The translations under genes were made by a program, and so were the position numbers. Under the pieces are notes generated by a model. That model saw nothing but the letters and a program-made list of their open reading frames with translations. It was not told where the DNA came from and searched no databases. Positions 17,695 to 26,735 of a stretch of 64,000 bases of DNA are shown in pieces. Source of the DNA: Agarivorans sp. Alg241-V36 (GTDB lineage: Bacteria > Pseudomonadota > Gammaproteobacteria > Enterobacterales > Celerinatantimonadaceae); assembly GCF_900537085.1 (NCBI RefSeq), contig NZ_UNRE01000010.1, positions 1-64,000 on the forward strand, read 5' to 3'. How positions within the stretch are numbered: position 1 is the stretch's first letter; each line of letters starts with the position of its first letter.

Positions 17695-18603
17695 TTGGTG
17701 GCGGTATATCTCGAACATTTTGGCCTTTCACAAGCTCCATTTGGTTTAACGCCAAATACTGGCTTGTACCAAGCCTTGTTGCCTCATGATGAAGCGATTC
17801 AAGTATTGCAAACGGCACTTAAGTCAGGTGAAGGCTTCATAAAAGTGAGTGGTGAGGTGGGCACCGGTAAAACCTTGCTATGTCGCAAGTTACTTAACGA
17901 AATGGCCGACGATTACCAGTTTGCGTATTTGCCAAATCCCTGCTTATCGGCAGAGCAAATTCATGCAGCTTTAGCTAGCGAGCTCGGTCTGCAAGTTGAA
18001 GCCAGTGCTTCTTCTCATAGTTTATTAGAAAGCATTCATCACCACTTAATTGAACTCGCCACCCAGCAGCGCCCGGTAGTGCTGCTGATTGATGAAGCCC
18101 AAGCTTTAAGTGATGAAGCCCTAGAAGTGATTCGCCTGTTAGGAAATTTAGAAACCGAGCAACGCAAGTTATTGCACGTGGTGTTATTTGGCCAACCTGA
18201 ACTGGATGAGCGATTAGCTACTCAGCAGCTTAGACAACTACGCCAGCGTATTACTTTTTCCTATCGCTTACGCGCTTTAGAAAAGGATGAAGTAGCCAGC
18301 TACATTCAGCATCGTTTGCACTTAAGCGGTTACAGAGGTGGCCCATTGTTTACTGCTGCTTCCTTAAAAATGCTCACTCGCGCTAGCCGCGGGATCCCTC
18401 GTTTAATTAATATACTCGCCCATAAAGTATTAATGCTTTGTTATGGTCAGGGCGCTCAACAGGTTAGTGTGAAGATGGTCAAGCAAGCAGTGGCTGATAC
18501 AGAAGATGCAGTAAGGCCACAAAGCCAAACAAGCTGGTTAGTGCTTGCCGCTAGCGCTTGTGTTGCAGTGGCCGCAGCCGCATGGTGGAGCTTGTCACTA
18601 TGA
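17695..18603 (+). CDS. mshM: MSHA biogenesis ATPase MshM (ExeA-like)
   Basis: An AAA ATPase of about 302 residues related to ExeA. It has the Walker A motif GEVGTGKT (53-60), Walker B VVLLIDEAQAL and a sensor region LFGQPELDERL, and ends in a single membrane segment (VLAASACVAVAAAAWWSL). ExeA proteins help secretin assembly through peptidoglycan, and that role is inferred here. The start is TTG 17695 or the adjoining GTG 17698, both served by AGGCGGA (17686-17692). The stop overlaps the mshN start (ATGA). Confidence 0.93.
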   Translation: MVAVYLEHFGLSQAPFGLTPNTGLYQALLPHDEAIQVLQTALKSGEGFIKVSGEVGTGKTLLCRKLLNEMADDYQFAYLPNPCLSAEQIHAALASELGLQVEASASSHSLLESIHHHLIELATQQRPVVLLIDEAQALSDEALEVIRLLGNLETEQRKLLHVVLFGQPELDERLATQQLRQLRQRITFSYRLRALEKDEVASYIQHRLHLSGYRGGPLFTAASLKMLTRASRGIPRLINILAHKVLMLCYGQGAQQVSVKMVKQAVADTEDAVRPQSQTSWLVLAASACVAVAAAAWWSLSL

Positions 18604-19796
18604 GCGTAATCAACCAGATGCTTAAAGATTTGGACAAGCGGCAAAATAGTAATCCGCAAAGCATGTCTCCCCTAGTTGAAGATAGCGGCAAAAGTGCTAG
18701 AGCCTATGTTCTGATGGCCTTGGTATTAATTGCTTTAGCCATTTCGGCTTGGTTAGCACTGCGCTATTTTAAAAATATTGAAGTAGGCAGCGATGTAGAA
18801 GTGGTTGCCGAAACCACTCAAAATGCTAATCCATTGGCCATTTCACCGGAAACAGAACAGCTGCAAGCAGTGGCAGAAGCCATTGATGTTGAGCTGGCCG
18901 AGCCAATTAGCCAGGCAGCTACCCCGCAAACTTTGCCTAGTGAAGATGCCAGTGTATCTGAACAAACTATCCTTGAAGTCGACCCGAATAAGCAGGCCGT
19001 TCAGCCTGCAATAGCTGTAACGAAGCCTAAAGCAGAACCAGTAGCGGCAGAAACGACAACTCAAGTTACTACCGAGCCTGAAGTAAAAGAGCCTGTAAAG
19101 GCCACAACTCCAGAACCAAAAAAAGTCGAGCAGGCTAAGGCTAAACAGCCATCTGCCAAAAAACAAGAAAAGCCCCAAGCCGAGCAAGACTCAACACTAG
19201 AGATTAAACCTTTAAAGCTTACCCGCGAGCAGCAAGTGGCCTTATATACTCGCCGTGGTTTTGAGGCTTTAGATAAAAACCTACCGGATGAAGCTCGCAA
19301 GGAGTTCCAAAAAGCCTTGCAGCTTGATCATCAAGCACATGAAGTTCGAGAACAACTTGCCGCGCTTATGTTTGGTCGTGGCGAATTGCGCGCTGCCGTT
19401 GACTTGCTTGAAGAAGGCTTACAACTAAGCCCAACGCGCGGCTCGTTTAGGGTGATGCTAGCGCGAATTTTTGTGCAACAAGACAACCTGCCTCAGGCTA
19501 TTTACTATTTAGAAAGTGCCGAACCTAGCATAACCGGCAATGTAGATTATTACGCGATGTTAGCGGGTTTAGCCCAGCGCTTAGACAAACAAGAACTGGC
19601 CTTAACTAGCTATCAAAAATTAGTGCAACATGAACCTTCTCGAGCTCGCTGGTGGCTGGGTTACGCCATTGCCAACGATAAGCTTGGTAGTTATCAAGAA
19701 GCCTTAGCTGCGTATCAGCAAGCCGAACTCATGGGGCAGCTTTCTAGTAATTCTCGCGATTTTGTTGTTAATCGCATTCGACAGTTGGAGCAATAA
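18600..19796 (+). CDS. mshN: MSHA biogenesis TPR protein MshN
   Basis: A bitopic protein of 398 residues. It has the conserved N-terminus SVINQMLKDLDKRQ, a membrane segment at about 35-55, a long Glu/Ala/Pro/Lys-rich periplasmic linker to about residue 200, and a C-terminal set of tetratricopeptide repeats ending near the C-terminus. It probably scaffolds pilus assembly in the periplasm. ATG 18600 overlaps the mshM stop by four bases and has GTGGAG nine bases upstream. The longer frame back to 18558 would run inside mshM and is not used. mshE starts three bases after the stop. Confidence 0.92.
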   Translation: MSVINQMLKDLDKRQNSNPQSMSPLVEDSGKSARAYVLMALVLIALAISAWLALRYFKNIEVGSDVEVVAETTQNANPLAISPETEQLQAVAEAIDVELAEPISQAATPQTLPSEDASVSEQTILEVDPNKQAVQPAIAVTKPKAEPVAAETTTQVTTEPEVKEPVKATTPEPKKVEQAKAKQPSAKKQEKPQAEQDSTLEIKPLKLTREQQVALYTRRGFEALDKNLPDEARKEFQKALQLDHQAHEVREQLAALMFGRGELRAAVDLLEEGLQLSPTRGSFRVMLARIFVQQDNLPQAIYYLESAEPSITGNVDYYAMLAGLAQRLDKQELALTSYQKLVQHEPSRARWWLGYAIANDKLGSYQEALAAYQQAELMGQLSSNSRDFVVNRIRQLEQ

Positions 19797-19799
19797 ACA

Positions 19800-21548
19800 A
19801 TGGCACAGCCAAAACTACGAATGCGCTTGGGTGACTTGCTGGTTAGTGAGCAGGTGATCAGTGAAGCCGATTTGATGAGCGCCTTAGCGCAGCAAAAGCA
19901 ATCCGGGCGAAAGCTAGGTGCAACCTTAATTGAGTTAGGGGTAATTGCCGAAGTTCAATTGCTAGAGTTTTTGGCTCGCCAGCTTGGCATTCCTTTTGTC
20001 GATTTAGCGCAAATCTCAGTAGATGCAAATGCAGTGGTATTGTTGGGCGAAGTACACGCTCGCCGCTTGCGCGCTATCGTTATTCATAAAGATGGCGACG
20101 TGCTAACCGTAGCCATTTCTGACCCAGCTGATCTATCGGCAATTGATACCTTGGCATCGCTGTTAGCCCCACATCAGCTTAAATATGTGGTGGCTAGAGA
20201 GTCGCAGGTTGTCGAAGCCTTCGACCGTTTTTACCGCAGAACCCGAGAGATTGAAGGTTTTGCTCAAGAACTGAAAGAAGAATACGCCAGTAGCGATGAA
20301 TTCGACATTGGCCTAGCCACCGCTGACGATGAGAGTAATGAAACCACCGTTGTTAAGCTGCTTCAGTCGCTGTTTGAAGATGCAGTGCAAGTAGGCGCGT
20401 CTGATATTCATATTGAACCCGACGAAAATGTACTGCGTATACGCCAACGGGTAGACGGCGTGTTGCAAGAAAGCGTGCTTAATGAGGTGCAGATTGCCTC
20501 TGCCATGGTGCTGCGCTTAAAACTAATGTCTGGCTTAGACATCTCTGAAAAGCGCTTACCCCAAGATGGCCGTTTCAACATTAAAGTCCGTGGACACTCC
20601 ATCGACGTGCGTTTATCTACCATGCCTATTCAAGCGGGTGAGTCGGTAGTAATGCGTTTGTTAGACCAATCGGCAGGCATATTGTCGCTAGAGCAAACCG
20701 GTATGCCTGCTGACATTATGGAGCGCTTTCGCCGCCAACTGCATCGCCCGCATGGAATGATTGTAGTTACCGGCCCAACCGGTAGCGGTAAAACCACTAC
20801 CTTGTATGGCTCATTAAGTGAGTTGAATCAGCCAGAGTCAAAAATTATTACCGTGGAAGATCCGGTTGAATATCGACTGCCACGTATCAACCAAGTACAA
20901 GTAAATACCAAAATTGGCCTCGATTTCTCCAATATTTTACGTACTACTTTGCGTCAAGACCCCGACATTTTGCTGGTGGGGGAGATGCGTGACCAAGAAA
21001 CTGTGGAAATTGGTTTGCGAGGCGCATTAACGGGTCACTTAGTTTTAACCACTTTGCACACTAACGATGCTATTACCAGCGCCTTACGTTTAATAGACAT
21101 GGGAGCTGCGGGTTACTTAGTTGCAAGTTCCTTAAGAGCGGTCATCGCCCAGCGATTGGTGCGCCGACTATGCGAAAACTGTAAACAAGAACATAGTAGC
21201 TCGCTCGAAGAAAAGGTATGGCTAGAGCACATCAGTAATGAAGATTTAAGCCAGCAAGTTTTTTACAAGGGCCATGGTTGTCAAAGCTGCAACTACACCG
21301 GCTACAAAGGCCGTATTGGTGTGTTTGAGATGTTAGAGCTTAATGACGCAATGATGGAAGGTTTACGTCGCGACGATCCAGATGAGTTCTCCAAAGCGGC
21401 TAAAGCCTCGAAAAATTATCGGCCTTTGTCCTTAGCCGCTTTAGATTATGCCAAGCAAGGGGTAACTGCGATTGAAGAGGTACTGCGATTGGTAGAAGAG
21501 ATTGACGTTTATGGCAGTGTTACTGCCGAACAGGATGAGTCTCAATAA
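19800..21548 (+). CDS. mshE: MSHA pilus extension ATPase MshE
   Basis: A PilB/GspE-type hexameric ATPase of 582 residues that powers pilus extension. The N-terminus holds two tandem MshEN motifs, known to bind c-di-GMP. Motif 2 (residues 38-61, KLG...G...Q) fits well. Motif 1 (9-32, RLG...QQ) has Gln18 where the consensus tenth position is Gly. Walker A GPTGSGKT lies at about 325-332, Walker B in DILLVGEMRD, a His box in TTLHTND, and a tetracysteine zinc site in CENC/CQSC. The stop overlaps the mshG start by one base. Confidence 0.97.
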   Translation: MAQPKLRMRLGDLLVSEQVISEADLMSALAQQKQSGRKLGATLIELGVIAEVQLLEFLARQLGIPFVDLAQISVDANAVVLLGEVHARRLRAIVIHKDGDVLTVAISDPADLSAIDTLASLLAPHQLKYVVARESQVVEAFDRFYRRTREIEGFAQELKEEYASSDEFDIGLATADDESNETTVVKLLQSLFEDAVQVGASDIHIEPDENVLRIRQRVDGVLQESVLNEVQIASAMVLRLKLMSGLDISEKRLPQDGRFNIKVRGHSIDVRLSTMPIQAGESVVMRLLDQSAGILSLEQTGMPADIMERFRRQLHRPHGMIVVTGPTGSGKTTTLYGSLSELNQPESKIITVEDPVEYRLPRINQVQVNTKIGLDFSNILRTTLRQDPDILLVGEMRDQETVEIGLRGALTGHLVLTTLHTNDAITSALRLIDMGAAGYLVASSLRAVIAQRLVRRLCENCKQEHSSSLEEKVWLEHISNEDLSQQVFYKGHGCQSCNYTGYKGRIGVFEMLELNDAMMEGLRRDDPDEFSKAAKASKNYRPLSLAALDYAKQGVTAIEEVLRLVEEIDVYGSVTAEQDESQ

Positions 21549-22777
21549 TGGCTTTTTTTCGCTATCAAGTTCGCGATAGCACTGGTCGCCTGATCAATGG
21601 TGACATTGAAGCTGCCAATCAAAATGCGGCGGCAGAAAGCTTGCTGCGCCGTGGTCTTACTCCCATTAAGATTGCTGAAGGTAAAAGCAAAGGCGAAAGC
21701 TTAGGTTCTTTAGATGTAAGTACTTTGTGGGAAGGGCGAATAAAGCTTGATGAGTTAGTGGTGTTTACTCGGCAAATGTATTCACTCACTAAGGCTGGTA
21801 TTCCAATAATGCGTGCCATTAATGGCTTAGCTGAAACTGCTCACAGTAAGTTGTTGCGCCGCTCTCTGGCGGGTGTATCAGATGCTTTGAGTAGCGGGCG
21901 AACCTTATCTACTGCGATGGCGGAGTACCCTAAAGTATTTTCTCAGTTGTTTGTGAGCATTGTTCATGTGGGTGAAAACACAGGTCAGCTAGAACAAGCA
22001 TTTTTGCAGCTATCTCAGTACCTTGAGCTAGAAATGGATACCCGTAAGCGAATCAAAACGGCGATGCGTTATCCGACATTTGTGATTTTAGCGATTGTTA
22101 TCGCCATGGTGATTTTAAATATTTTTGTAATCCCACAGTTTGCCGAAATTTTTGGCCGCTTTAACGTGGAGCTCCCGTTGGCTACTCGGATACTAATTGG
22201 TACCTCCAACTTTTTTGTTAACTATTGGCCGCTGTTGTTGGTGTTGTGTATAGGCTCGGTGTTTTTGGTGCGCTGGTATTTGTCTACGCCAAAAGGCCGA
22301 ATGCTGTGGGACAAAACGCGATTGCGCCTACCGGTTGTAGGCTCGGTGATAGAACGCTCTTTGCTGGCTCGTTTTTCACGCAGTTTTGCGATGATGGTGG
22401 GGGCAGGGGTACCGCTTAACCAGGCCTTATCTTTGGTGGCCAGCGCGGTAGATAATGCGTTCATGGCTGAGAGGATTGTAGAGATGCGCCGTGGTATTGA
22501 GCGGGGTGAAAGCTTGCTTCGTAATGCGATTTCCAGTGAGTTATTTACACCTTTAGTGCTACAGATGATCTCGGTAGGCGAAGAAACCGGGCAAGTTGAT
22601 GAATTGCTTACCGAAGCGGCCGAGTTTTATGAGCGTGAAGTAGACTATGATTTAAAGAGCTTAACCGCACGTATTGAACCAATCTTGATTACGGTGGTCG
22701 CAGGTATGGTGCTTATCCTTGCGCTTGGTATCTTTACGCCTATGTGGGACATGATGAGCGCGGTAAGGGGTGGCTAG
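21548..22777 (+). CDS. mshG: MSHA inner-membrane platform protein MshG
   Basis: A PilC/GspF-family platform protein of 409 residues on which the pilus is assembled. Two homologous T2SF domains are visible, each with a soluble helical bundle followed by membrane segments: about 170-195, 220-245 and a C-terminal segment ILITVVAGMVLILALGIF. The motif VGENTGQLEQAF in the first half is mirrored by VGEETGQVDELL in the second. It starts at ATG 21548 overlapping the mshE stop. mshF starts directly after its stop. Confidence 0.96.
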   Translation: MAFFRYQVRDSTGRLINGDIEAANQNAAAESLLRRGLTPIKIAEGKSKGESLGSLDVSTLWEGRIKLDELVVFTRQMYSLTKAGIPIMRAINGLAETAHSKLLRRSLAGVSDALSSGRTLSTAMAEYPKVFSQLFVSIVHVGENTGQLEQAFLQLSQYLELEMDTRKRIKTAMRYPTFVILAIVIAMVILNIFVIPQFAEIFGRFNVELPLATRILIGTSNFFVNYWPLLLVLCIGSVFLVRWYLSTPKGRMLWDKTRLRLPVVGSVIERSLLARFSRSFAMMVGAGVPLNQALSLVASAVDNAFMAERIVEMRRGIERGESLLRNAISSELFTPLVLQMISVGEETGQVDELLTEAAEFYEREVDYDLKSLTARIEPILITVVAGMVLILALGIFTPMWDMMSAVRGG

Positions 22778-23269
22778 GTGAACCAGCATGAGTTATTGGA
22801 TAACAATCGCTCACGCTTTAGTTGGCTTGTGACATTCTGCATAGTTCTATTAGTTGTATTATTGCTTTTAATTAGCTTTATTAGGACAATTGCTCAGGCG
22901 GAGCGGCAAGTTGTAGAGGAATATACTCAAACTTGGGTGAGGCAGCTCGCGCAAGTTCACGGCTTATGGATTGCGAGATTTCGCCCTGAACAGCTGGAGG
23001 TTAATTTATACCAGCGTGATGCGTTAACGGGTGAGCAAAAGCCATTAGAGGTAATACGCTTAGCGATGAGCCAAGCGGGTTGGCCAAAGGTTGCATCAGC
23101 CCAACAATGCCAAGGTTTATGGCGTGACATGGTTGGCGCTGAGTTAAGTGGGCAAGGTAATGCAGTAATAGCGGCCTATAAAAACCAGCAGTGCCATTAT
23201 GAATTTGCTGATGTGGCCATACTGATATATGACCCGCAACAAGGTTTGATGACAAAGGAATGGCTGTAA
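22778..23269 (+). CDS. mshF: MSHA biogenesis protein MshF
   Basis: A bitopic protein of 163 residues with one membrane segment at about 16-37 followed by a periplasmic region. Its identity rests on position between mshG and mshB and on general shape rather than on a strong motif. The role in pilus assembly is not defined. The GTG start immediately follows the mshG stop. The nearest Shine-Dalgarno-like sequence is AAGGGG at 22765-22770, inside mshG. Confidence 0.8.
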   Translation: MNQHELLDNNRSRFSWLVTFCIVLLVVLLLLISFIRTIAQAERQVVEEYTQTWVRQLAQVHGLWIARFRPEQLEVNLYQRDALTGEQKPLEVIRLAMSQAGWPKVASAQQCQGLWRDMVGAELSGQGNAVIAAYKNQQCHYEFADVAILIYDPQQGLMTKEWL

Positions 23270-23294
23270 AGCCGATTTAAGAGGTAGTCTAACA

Positions 23295-23945
23295 GTGACA
23301 ACAATTTCTAGGGTATCAAGATCTACAATGAGACAAGCCGGTTTCTCGCTGATTGAGTTGGTGATTGTAATTGTTATTTTGGGCATTTTAGCCGCTACCG
23401 CCTTGCCGCGTTTTTTAGATGTTACAGAAGAAGCTAAAGTCGCGAGCTTAGAGGGCGTAGCAGGCGGCTTTGCCACTGGCGTGTCTTTAGCTCGAGCACA
23501 GTGGGAGGCAGAAGGTCGCCCCAGTGAAAATGGCAAAAATGCTGTAATTTACGATACTCAAAAAGTCTATTTAACCACGCCTACTGCAGCGCAAATTAGC
23601 AACGGCAGTGTTGCTCCTGGTTATCCAATGACCAGCGATGATGAGGACGTGGACCCCGGAACGCTATCCGGAGAAAAGTGCTTGAAAGTGTGGGACGCAA
23701 TTTTACAAAATCCTGCCCGCGCTACGGCTACCTTCTCGGAGGTGGCTAACCAAGGTGATTATTTCAAGTATTACACCACGGTAACAGGAGCCGCAGAGGA
23801 AACGCGATGTATTTTCTATCAAGTAAACTCTTTGGCTAAAAACAGTGACGGTTCCTACGTTGACCCTGGTAACGATGAAGGTTCCTATAACAATTTCACG
23901 TATCAACCAGCCGCTGGGCGGGTTTTTACTAACATTCCTAACTAA
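23295..23945 (+). CDS. mshB: MSHA pilin-like protein MshB
   Basis: A type IV pilin-like protein of 216 residues. The prepilin peptidase site is G|FSLIELVIVI with Glu at +5, followed by the hydrophobic N-terminal helix. The C-terminal domain has two cysteines (EKCLKV and TRCIFY). It is much longer than MshA and probably a minor pilin. The GTG at 23295 has AGGTAG upstream and gives a 16-residue leader. The ATG at 23328 would give a conventional five-residue leader but has a poorer ribosome-binding site. The start is therefore uncertain. Confidence 0.88.
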   Translation: MTTISRVSRSTMRQAGFSLIELVIVIVILGILAATALPRFLDVTEEAKVASLEGVAGGFATGVSLARAQWEAEGRPSENGKNAVIYDTQKVYLTTPTAAQISNGSVAPGYPMTSDDEDVDPGTLSGEKCLKVWDAILQNPARATATFSEVANQGDYFKYYTTVTGAAEETRCIFYQVNSLAKNSDGSYVDPGNDEGSYNNFTYQPAAGRVFTNIPN

Positions 23946-23981
23946 CGATTTATAAATCAATAATTTTCTAAGGATATAGAA

Positions 23982-24446
23982 ATGAAGGCAATTAAACAGC
24001 AAGGCTTTACGCTAATCGAATTGGTGATTGTGATTATCATCCTAGGTATTTTGGCAGTAACGGCAGCACCTAAGTTCTTAAACTTACAAACTGATGCTCG
24101 TGCTTCAACCTTAAGTGGTTTAGAGGCAGCGCTGAAAGGCGGTGCAAACTTAGTATATAGCAAAGCTGCTATTGCTGGTGTTGAGCGCCAACCTTCTGAT
24201 TCAGTGTCAGATGCCGGTACTACAATTTCAACCGTTTTTGGTTACCCACAAGCTAATACTGATTACTTGAACTGGGTAGATGCCAACGCTAGTGACTGGG
24301 ATGCTACAGTTTCTTTAAATTCTAACATCGTTTTCCGCCCAAGCTCTGCTGCTTCAGGCTCGGCCTGTACAGTTACATATAATCAGGCAACTGGTACAGA
24401 TAACAACCAACTACCAACTTACGTTGTTGATAAAACTGGCTGTTAA
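23982..24446 (+). CDS. mshA: MSHA major pilin MshA
   Basis: The main structural subunit of the MSHA pilus, 154 residues. The leader MKAIKQQG is followed by the cleavage site and FTLIELVIVIIILGILAVTA, with Glu+5. A C-terminal disulfide loop is formed by the Cys in SACTVT and the final Cys. Start ATG 23982 has TAAGGA eight bases upstream. The gene is followed within ten bases by a very stable terminator, which suits high expression of the pilin relative to the downstream minor pilins. Confidence 0.95.
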   Translation: MKAIKQQGFTLIELVIVIIILGILAVTAAPKFLNLQTDARASTLSGLEAALKGGANLVYSKAAIAGVERQPSDSVSDAGTTISTVFGYPQANTDYLNWVDANASDWDATVSLNSNIVFRPSSAASGSACTVTYNQATGTDNNQLPTYVVDKTGC

Positions 24447-24453
24447 TCGTTTA

Positions 24454-24483
24454 AAAAGGCTAGCTTCGGCTAGCCTTTTATTT
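24454..24483 (+). terminator. Intra-operon terminator with UUCG tetraloop after mshA
   Basis: An 11-bp perfect stem AAAAGGCTAGC (24454-24464) / GCTAGCCTTTT (24469-24479) closes a TTCG loop and runs into TTTTATTT. It lies between mshA and mshC, and its T-tract reaches the first possible mshC start codon. It probably limits transcription of mshC-mshQ from the mshA promoter. Confidence 0.88.
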
Positions 24484-24973
24484 GCTAACACTTAAATTGG
24501 AACTTCCTCGAATACCTCATTCTAAACACTCCGGCTTTACTATTATTGAGCTGGTGATTACGCTCATCTTAATTGGCATTCTTGCCATCACCGTTCTTCC
24601 TAAATTCTTTCGCGGTGGCTTTGCTGAAATTAGTCTGCGAGAACAATTGTTAAGCCGTTTGCATTTGGTGCAAACTCAAGCCATGAACCATTATCAAGAT
24701 TGCTTTTTTCTGCAAATCGATTCTGATAGCTATTTTTCTGGTGAGCTATCTACTAATGGCAACTGTGTTAACTCCTCTCCGCCTTCGGAGGCTGTTTCCT
24801 ATTCTGATGAATTGTTAGTGAGCCAAGGGACGATTCGTTTTGATGGATTGGGACGAGTGCGACTTGCTGACTCAAGCTTGTGTAGTCAATTCCCTTGTGT
24901 GATTAGTGTCGAAGGCGATGATACTCACACTATTATTATAGAATCAGAGGGCTATATTCATGCGCCCTTATAA
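24482..24973 (+). CDS. mshC: MSHA minor pilin MshC
   Basis: A pilin-like protein of up to 163 residues. The prepilin site is G|FTIIELVITLILIGI with Glu+5. Cysteines in YQDCFF, GNCVN, SLCSQF and FPCVIS suggest disulfides. The only in-frame initiators before the pilin helix are TTG 24482, within the T-tract of the preceding terminator, and TTG 24497. Neither has a recognisable Shine-Dalgarno, and a stop codon lies just upstream. The start is therefore uncertain and expression is probably low. It overlaps mshD by 14 bases. Confidence 0.87.
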   Translation: MLTLKLELPRIPHSKHSGFTIIELVITLILIGILAITVLPKFFRGGFAEISLREQLLSRLHLVQTQAMNHYQDCFFLQIDSDSYFSGELSTNGNCVNSSPPSEAVSYSDELLVSQGTIRFDGLGRVRLADSSLCSQFPCVISVEGDDTHTIIIESEGYIHAPL

Positions 24974-25487
24974 GTTACCGCTAAGTTCTGGTTTCACCCT
25001 TATTGAATTAATTGTTGGCATTGTGGTGTTGGCCATATCGCTGGTGGTGATTACTTCTTTTTTGGTGCCACAAGCACGCCAAAGCATTGACCCTATTTAT
25101 GAAGTGCGCTCGGCCGAACTGGGTTCGAGTTTAATGAATGAAATACTTGCCAAGTCCTTTGATGAAAATTCTGATCACACTGGAGGAGGGTTATGGCGCT
25201 GTGGCGAAACTGGGCAGCCAAGTTGCACCGCCGCTAGTGATTATGGCCCCGAAGGGGAAGATCGTGGTCAATATAATGATGTAGATGACTATCACACCAA
25301 TGGCAATTTCATTAGTATTGATGATAGTTTAGGCGTTGATCTGTCGGACATTTATCGCAACTTTTCTTACCGAGTCAATGTAGACAGCAGCGAAAATGGC
25401 ATCAGTGCAGCCAAACGTATTGACGTAATAATAAGAGCACCTAATGACATCGATTACGTCTTTAGTGCCTATAGGTGGAATTACTAA
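24960..25487 (+). CDS. mshD: MSHA minor pilin MshD
   Basis: A pilin-like protein of 175 residues with leader MRPYKLPLSSG and processing site G|FTLIELIVGIVVLAI, with Glu+5. It has the two-cysteine element WRCGETGQPSCT in the middle, the GspI/PilV-like position in a minor-pilin set. ATG 24960 lies in the last codons of mshC. AGAGGG (24946-24951) serves as ribosome-binding site. The stop overlaps the mshO start by one base. Confidence 0.9.
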   Translation: MRPYKLPLSSGFTLIELIVGIVVLAISLVVITSFLVPQARQSIDPIYEVRSAELGSSLMNEILAKSFDENSDHTGGGLWRCGETGQPSCTAASDYGPEGEDRGQYNDVDDYHTNGNFISIDDSLGVDLSDIYRNFSYRVNVDSSENGISAAKRIDVIIRAPNDIDYVFSAYRWNY

Positions 25488-26299
25488 TGCGCCGCTTGCA
25501 GGGATTCACGCTAATTGAACTGGTTATCACCATGGTGTTATTGGCGATTTTGGCGATTGCTACCAGTGATTTTTTGCGCACCGGCAGTTTGATTTATCGC
25601 CAAGGCGCAGATCGCCAAGTTCTGCTAGGTGAAGCGCGCTTTGCCATTGAGCGCTTAAATCGCGAGCTACACAATAGCTTGCCAAATAGCGCCATGCTTA
25701 GTCCAAACAGTAACGAAGATGCCAACCATTGCTTAACCTTTGTGCCTACTTTCTCTAGCCATACCTATATAAATTTGCCTATGGCTCCCAGCAGTGCAGC
25801 CTCAGGCTCTGTGGTAACTTCACTCAATCAACCTGCTGTCACTGGAACCGGCAATGCTTGGTTAGGTGTATATGTACTTAATAGTAACGAAGTGTTGGAT
25901 GCAAACGGTGCATTATTGGATGCCGCTTGTACCGCCAGCGCGGGTAAGGTGTTTTGCTTGAGTAATATTAGCGCTGACGCAAGTTCTGGAGTGAGCACTA
26001 TTAGTTTTGCTAGTTCGGTTAGCGTGAGTACTGATTCACCTTCGCAGCGGGCATTTATATTAGACGAACCGATTCGTTATTGTGTGGAAGGCAGTAACTT
26101 ACTACGCTTTCAGCCGGCAGATAGTGGCAATGGGGTATTAATGGCCAGTAAGCTTGAAGCCGATAGTGCTATTCAGCCATTTCAAGTTACCCCAGCCAGT
26201 TTAACTCGAAATGGTTTAGTGAACCTTCGTCTGCGTTTTATTGAGAATAGAGAAGTAGTGGAATTTAATCATGACATCGTTGTTCTTAATCAGCCCTAA
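25487..26299 (+). CDS. mshO: MSHA minor pilin MshO
   Basis: A pilin-like protein of 270 residues with a very short leader MRRLQG and site G|FTLIELVITMVLLAILAI. The body is large, as in GspJ/PilW-like minor pilins, with cysteines in ANHCLTF, DAACTAS, KVFCLS and RYCVEG. I use ATG 25487, which overlaps the mshD stop (TAATG) and has AGGTGG eight bases upstream. The frame is open four codons further to a GTG that overlaps that ribosome-binding site. It overlaps mshP by 29 bases. Confidence 0.9.
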   Translation: MRRLQGFTLIELVITMVLLAILAIATSDFLRTGSLIYRQGADRQVLLGEARFAIERLNRELHNSLPNSAMLSPNSNEDANHCLTFVPTFSSHTYINLPMAPSSAASGSVVTSLNQPAVTGTGNAWLGVYVLNSNEVLDANGALLDAACTASAGKVFCLSNISADASSGVSTISFASSVSVSTDSPSQRAFILDEPIRYCVEGSNLLRFQPADSGNGVLMASKLEADSAIQPFQVTPASLTRNGLVNLRLRFIENREVVEFNHDIVVLNQP

Positions 26300-26735
26300 C
26301 AAACAGGCCTGTAAAGCGCTTCCTACCCGCCAAGGTGGTAGTGCCTTAGTGGTGGCTATTTTTGTTATTGTAGTAATGGCACTAATTAGTGCGGGTTTAA
26401 CGCTTATGATTCAAGATACCTCACGCAATGCGGCATGGGATGTTCTCGGCACTCGCGCCGAACTGGCAGCCTATTCAGGCTTAGAGCAAGCATTGTCAGC
26501 CCTGTTTCCCTTAGATGTTCCTGTCACCACGCCAGGCCAGTGCGACAATGTGATTGAAGAGCCCGCACTTAATGGCCAAGGCTTAGCAACATGCAGCGTT
26601 ACCGTGAGCTGCCAGCAAAAAGACATCAGCGAGTTAAGTGCGCGTTTCTTTGAGCTACAAGCTACTGGTCAATGTGGTACGGGAGAAATATTGGTGCAAC
26701 GTAGCCAAAGCATTCAAGCAAGGAGTGGCATATGA
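26271..26735 (+). CDS. mshP: MSHA biogenesis protein MshP (PilX-like)
   Basis: A protein of 154 residues with an N-terminal hydrophobic helix (GGSALVVAIFVIVVMALISA) like PilX/GspK minor pilins but without the Glu at +5. This is the expected state for a tip-complex pilin of this class. Cysteines occur in GQCDNV, ATCSVTVSCQQ and GQCGTG. ATG 26271 lies 29 bases inside mshO. The stop overlaps the mshQ ATG. Identity rests on order in the locus and the helix. Confidence 0.85.
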   Translation: MTSLFLISPNKQACKALPTRQGGSALVVAIFVIVVMALISAGLTLMIQDTSRNAAWDVLGTRAELAAYSGLEQALSALFPLDVPVTTPGQCDNVIEEPALNGQGLATCSVTVSCQQKDISELSARFFELQATGQCGTGEILVQRSQSIQARSGI

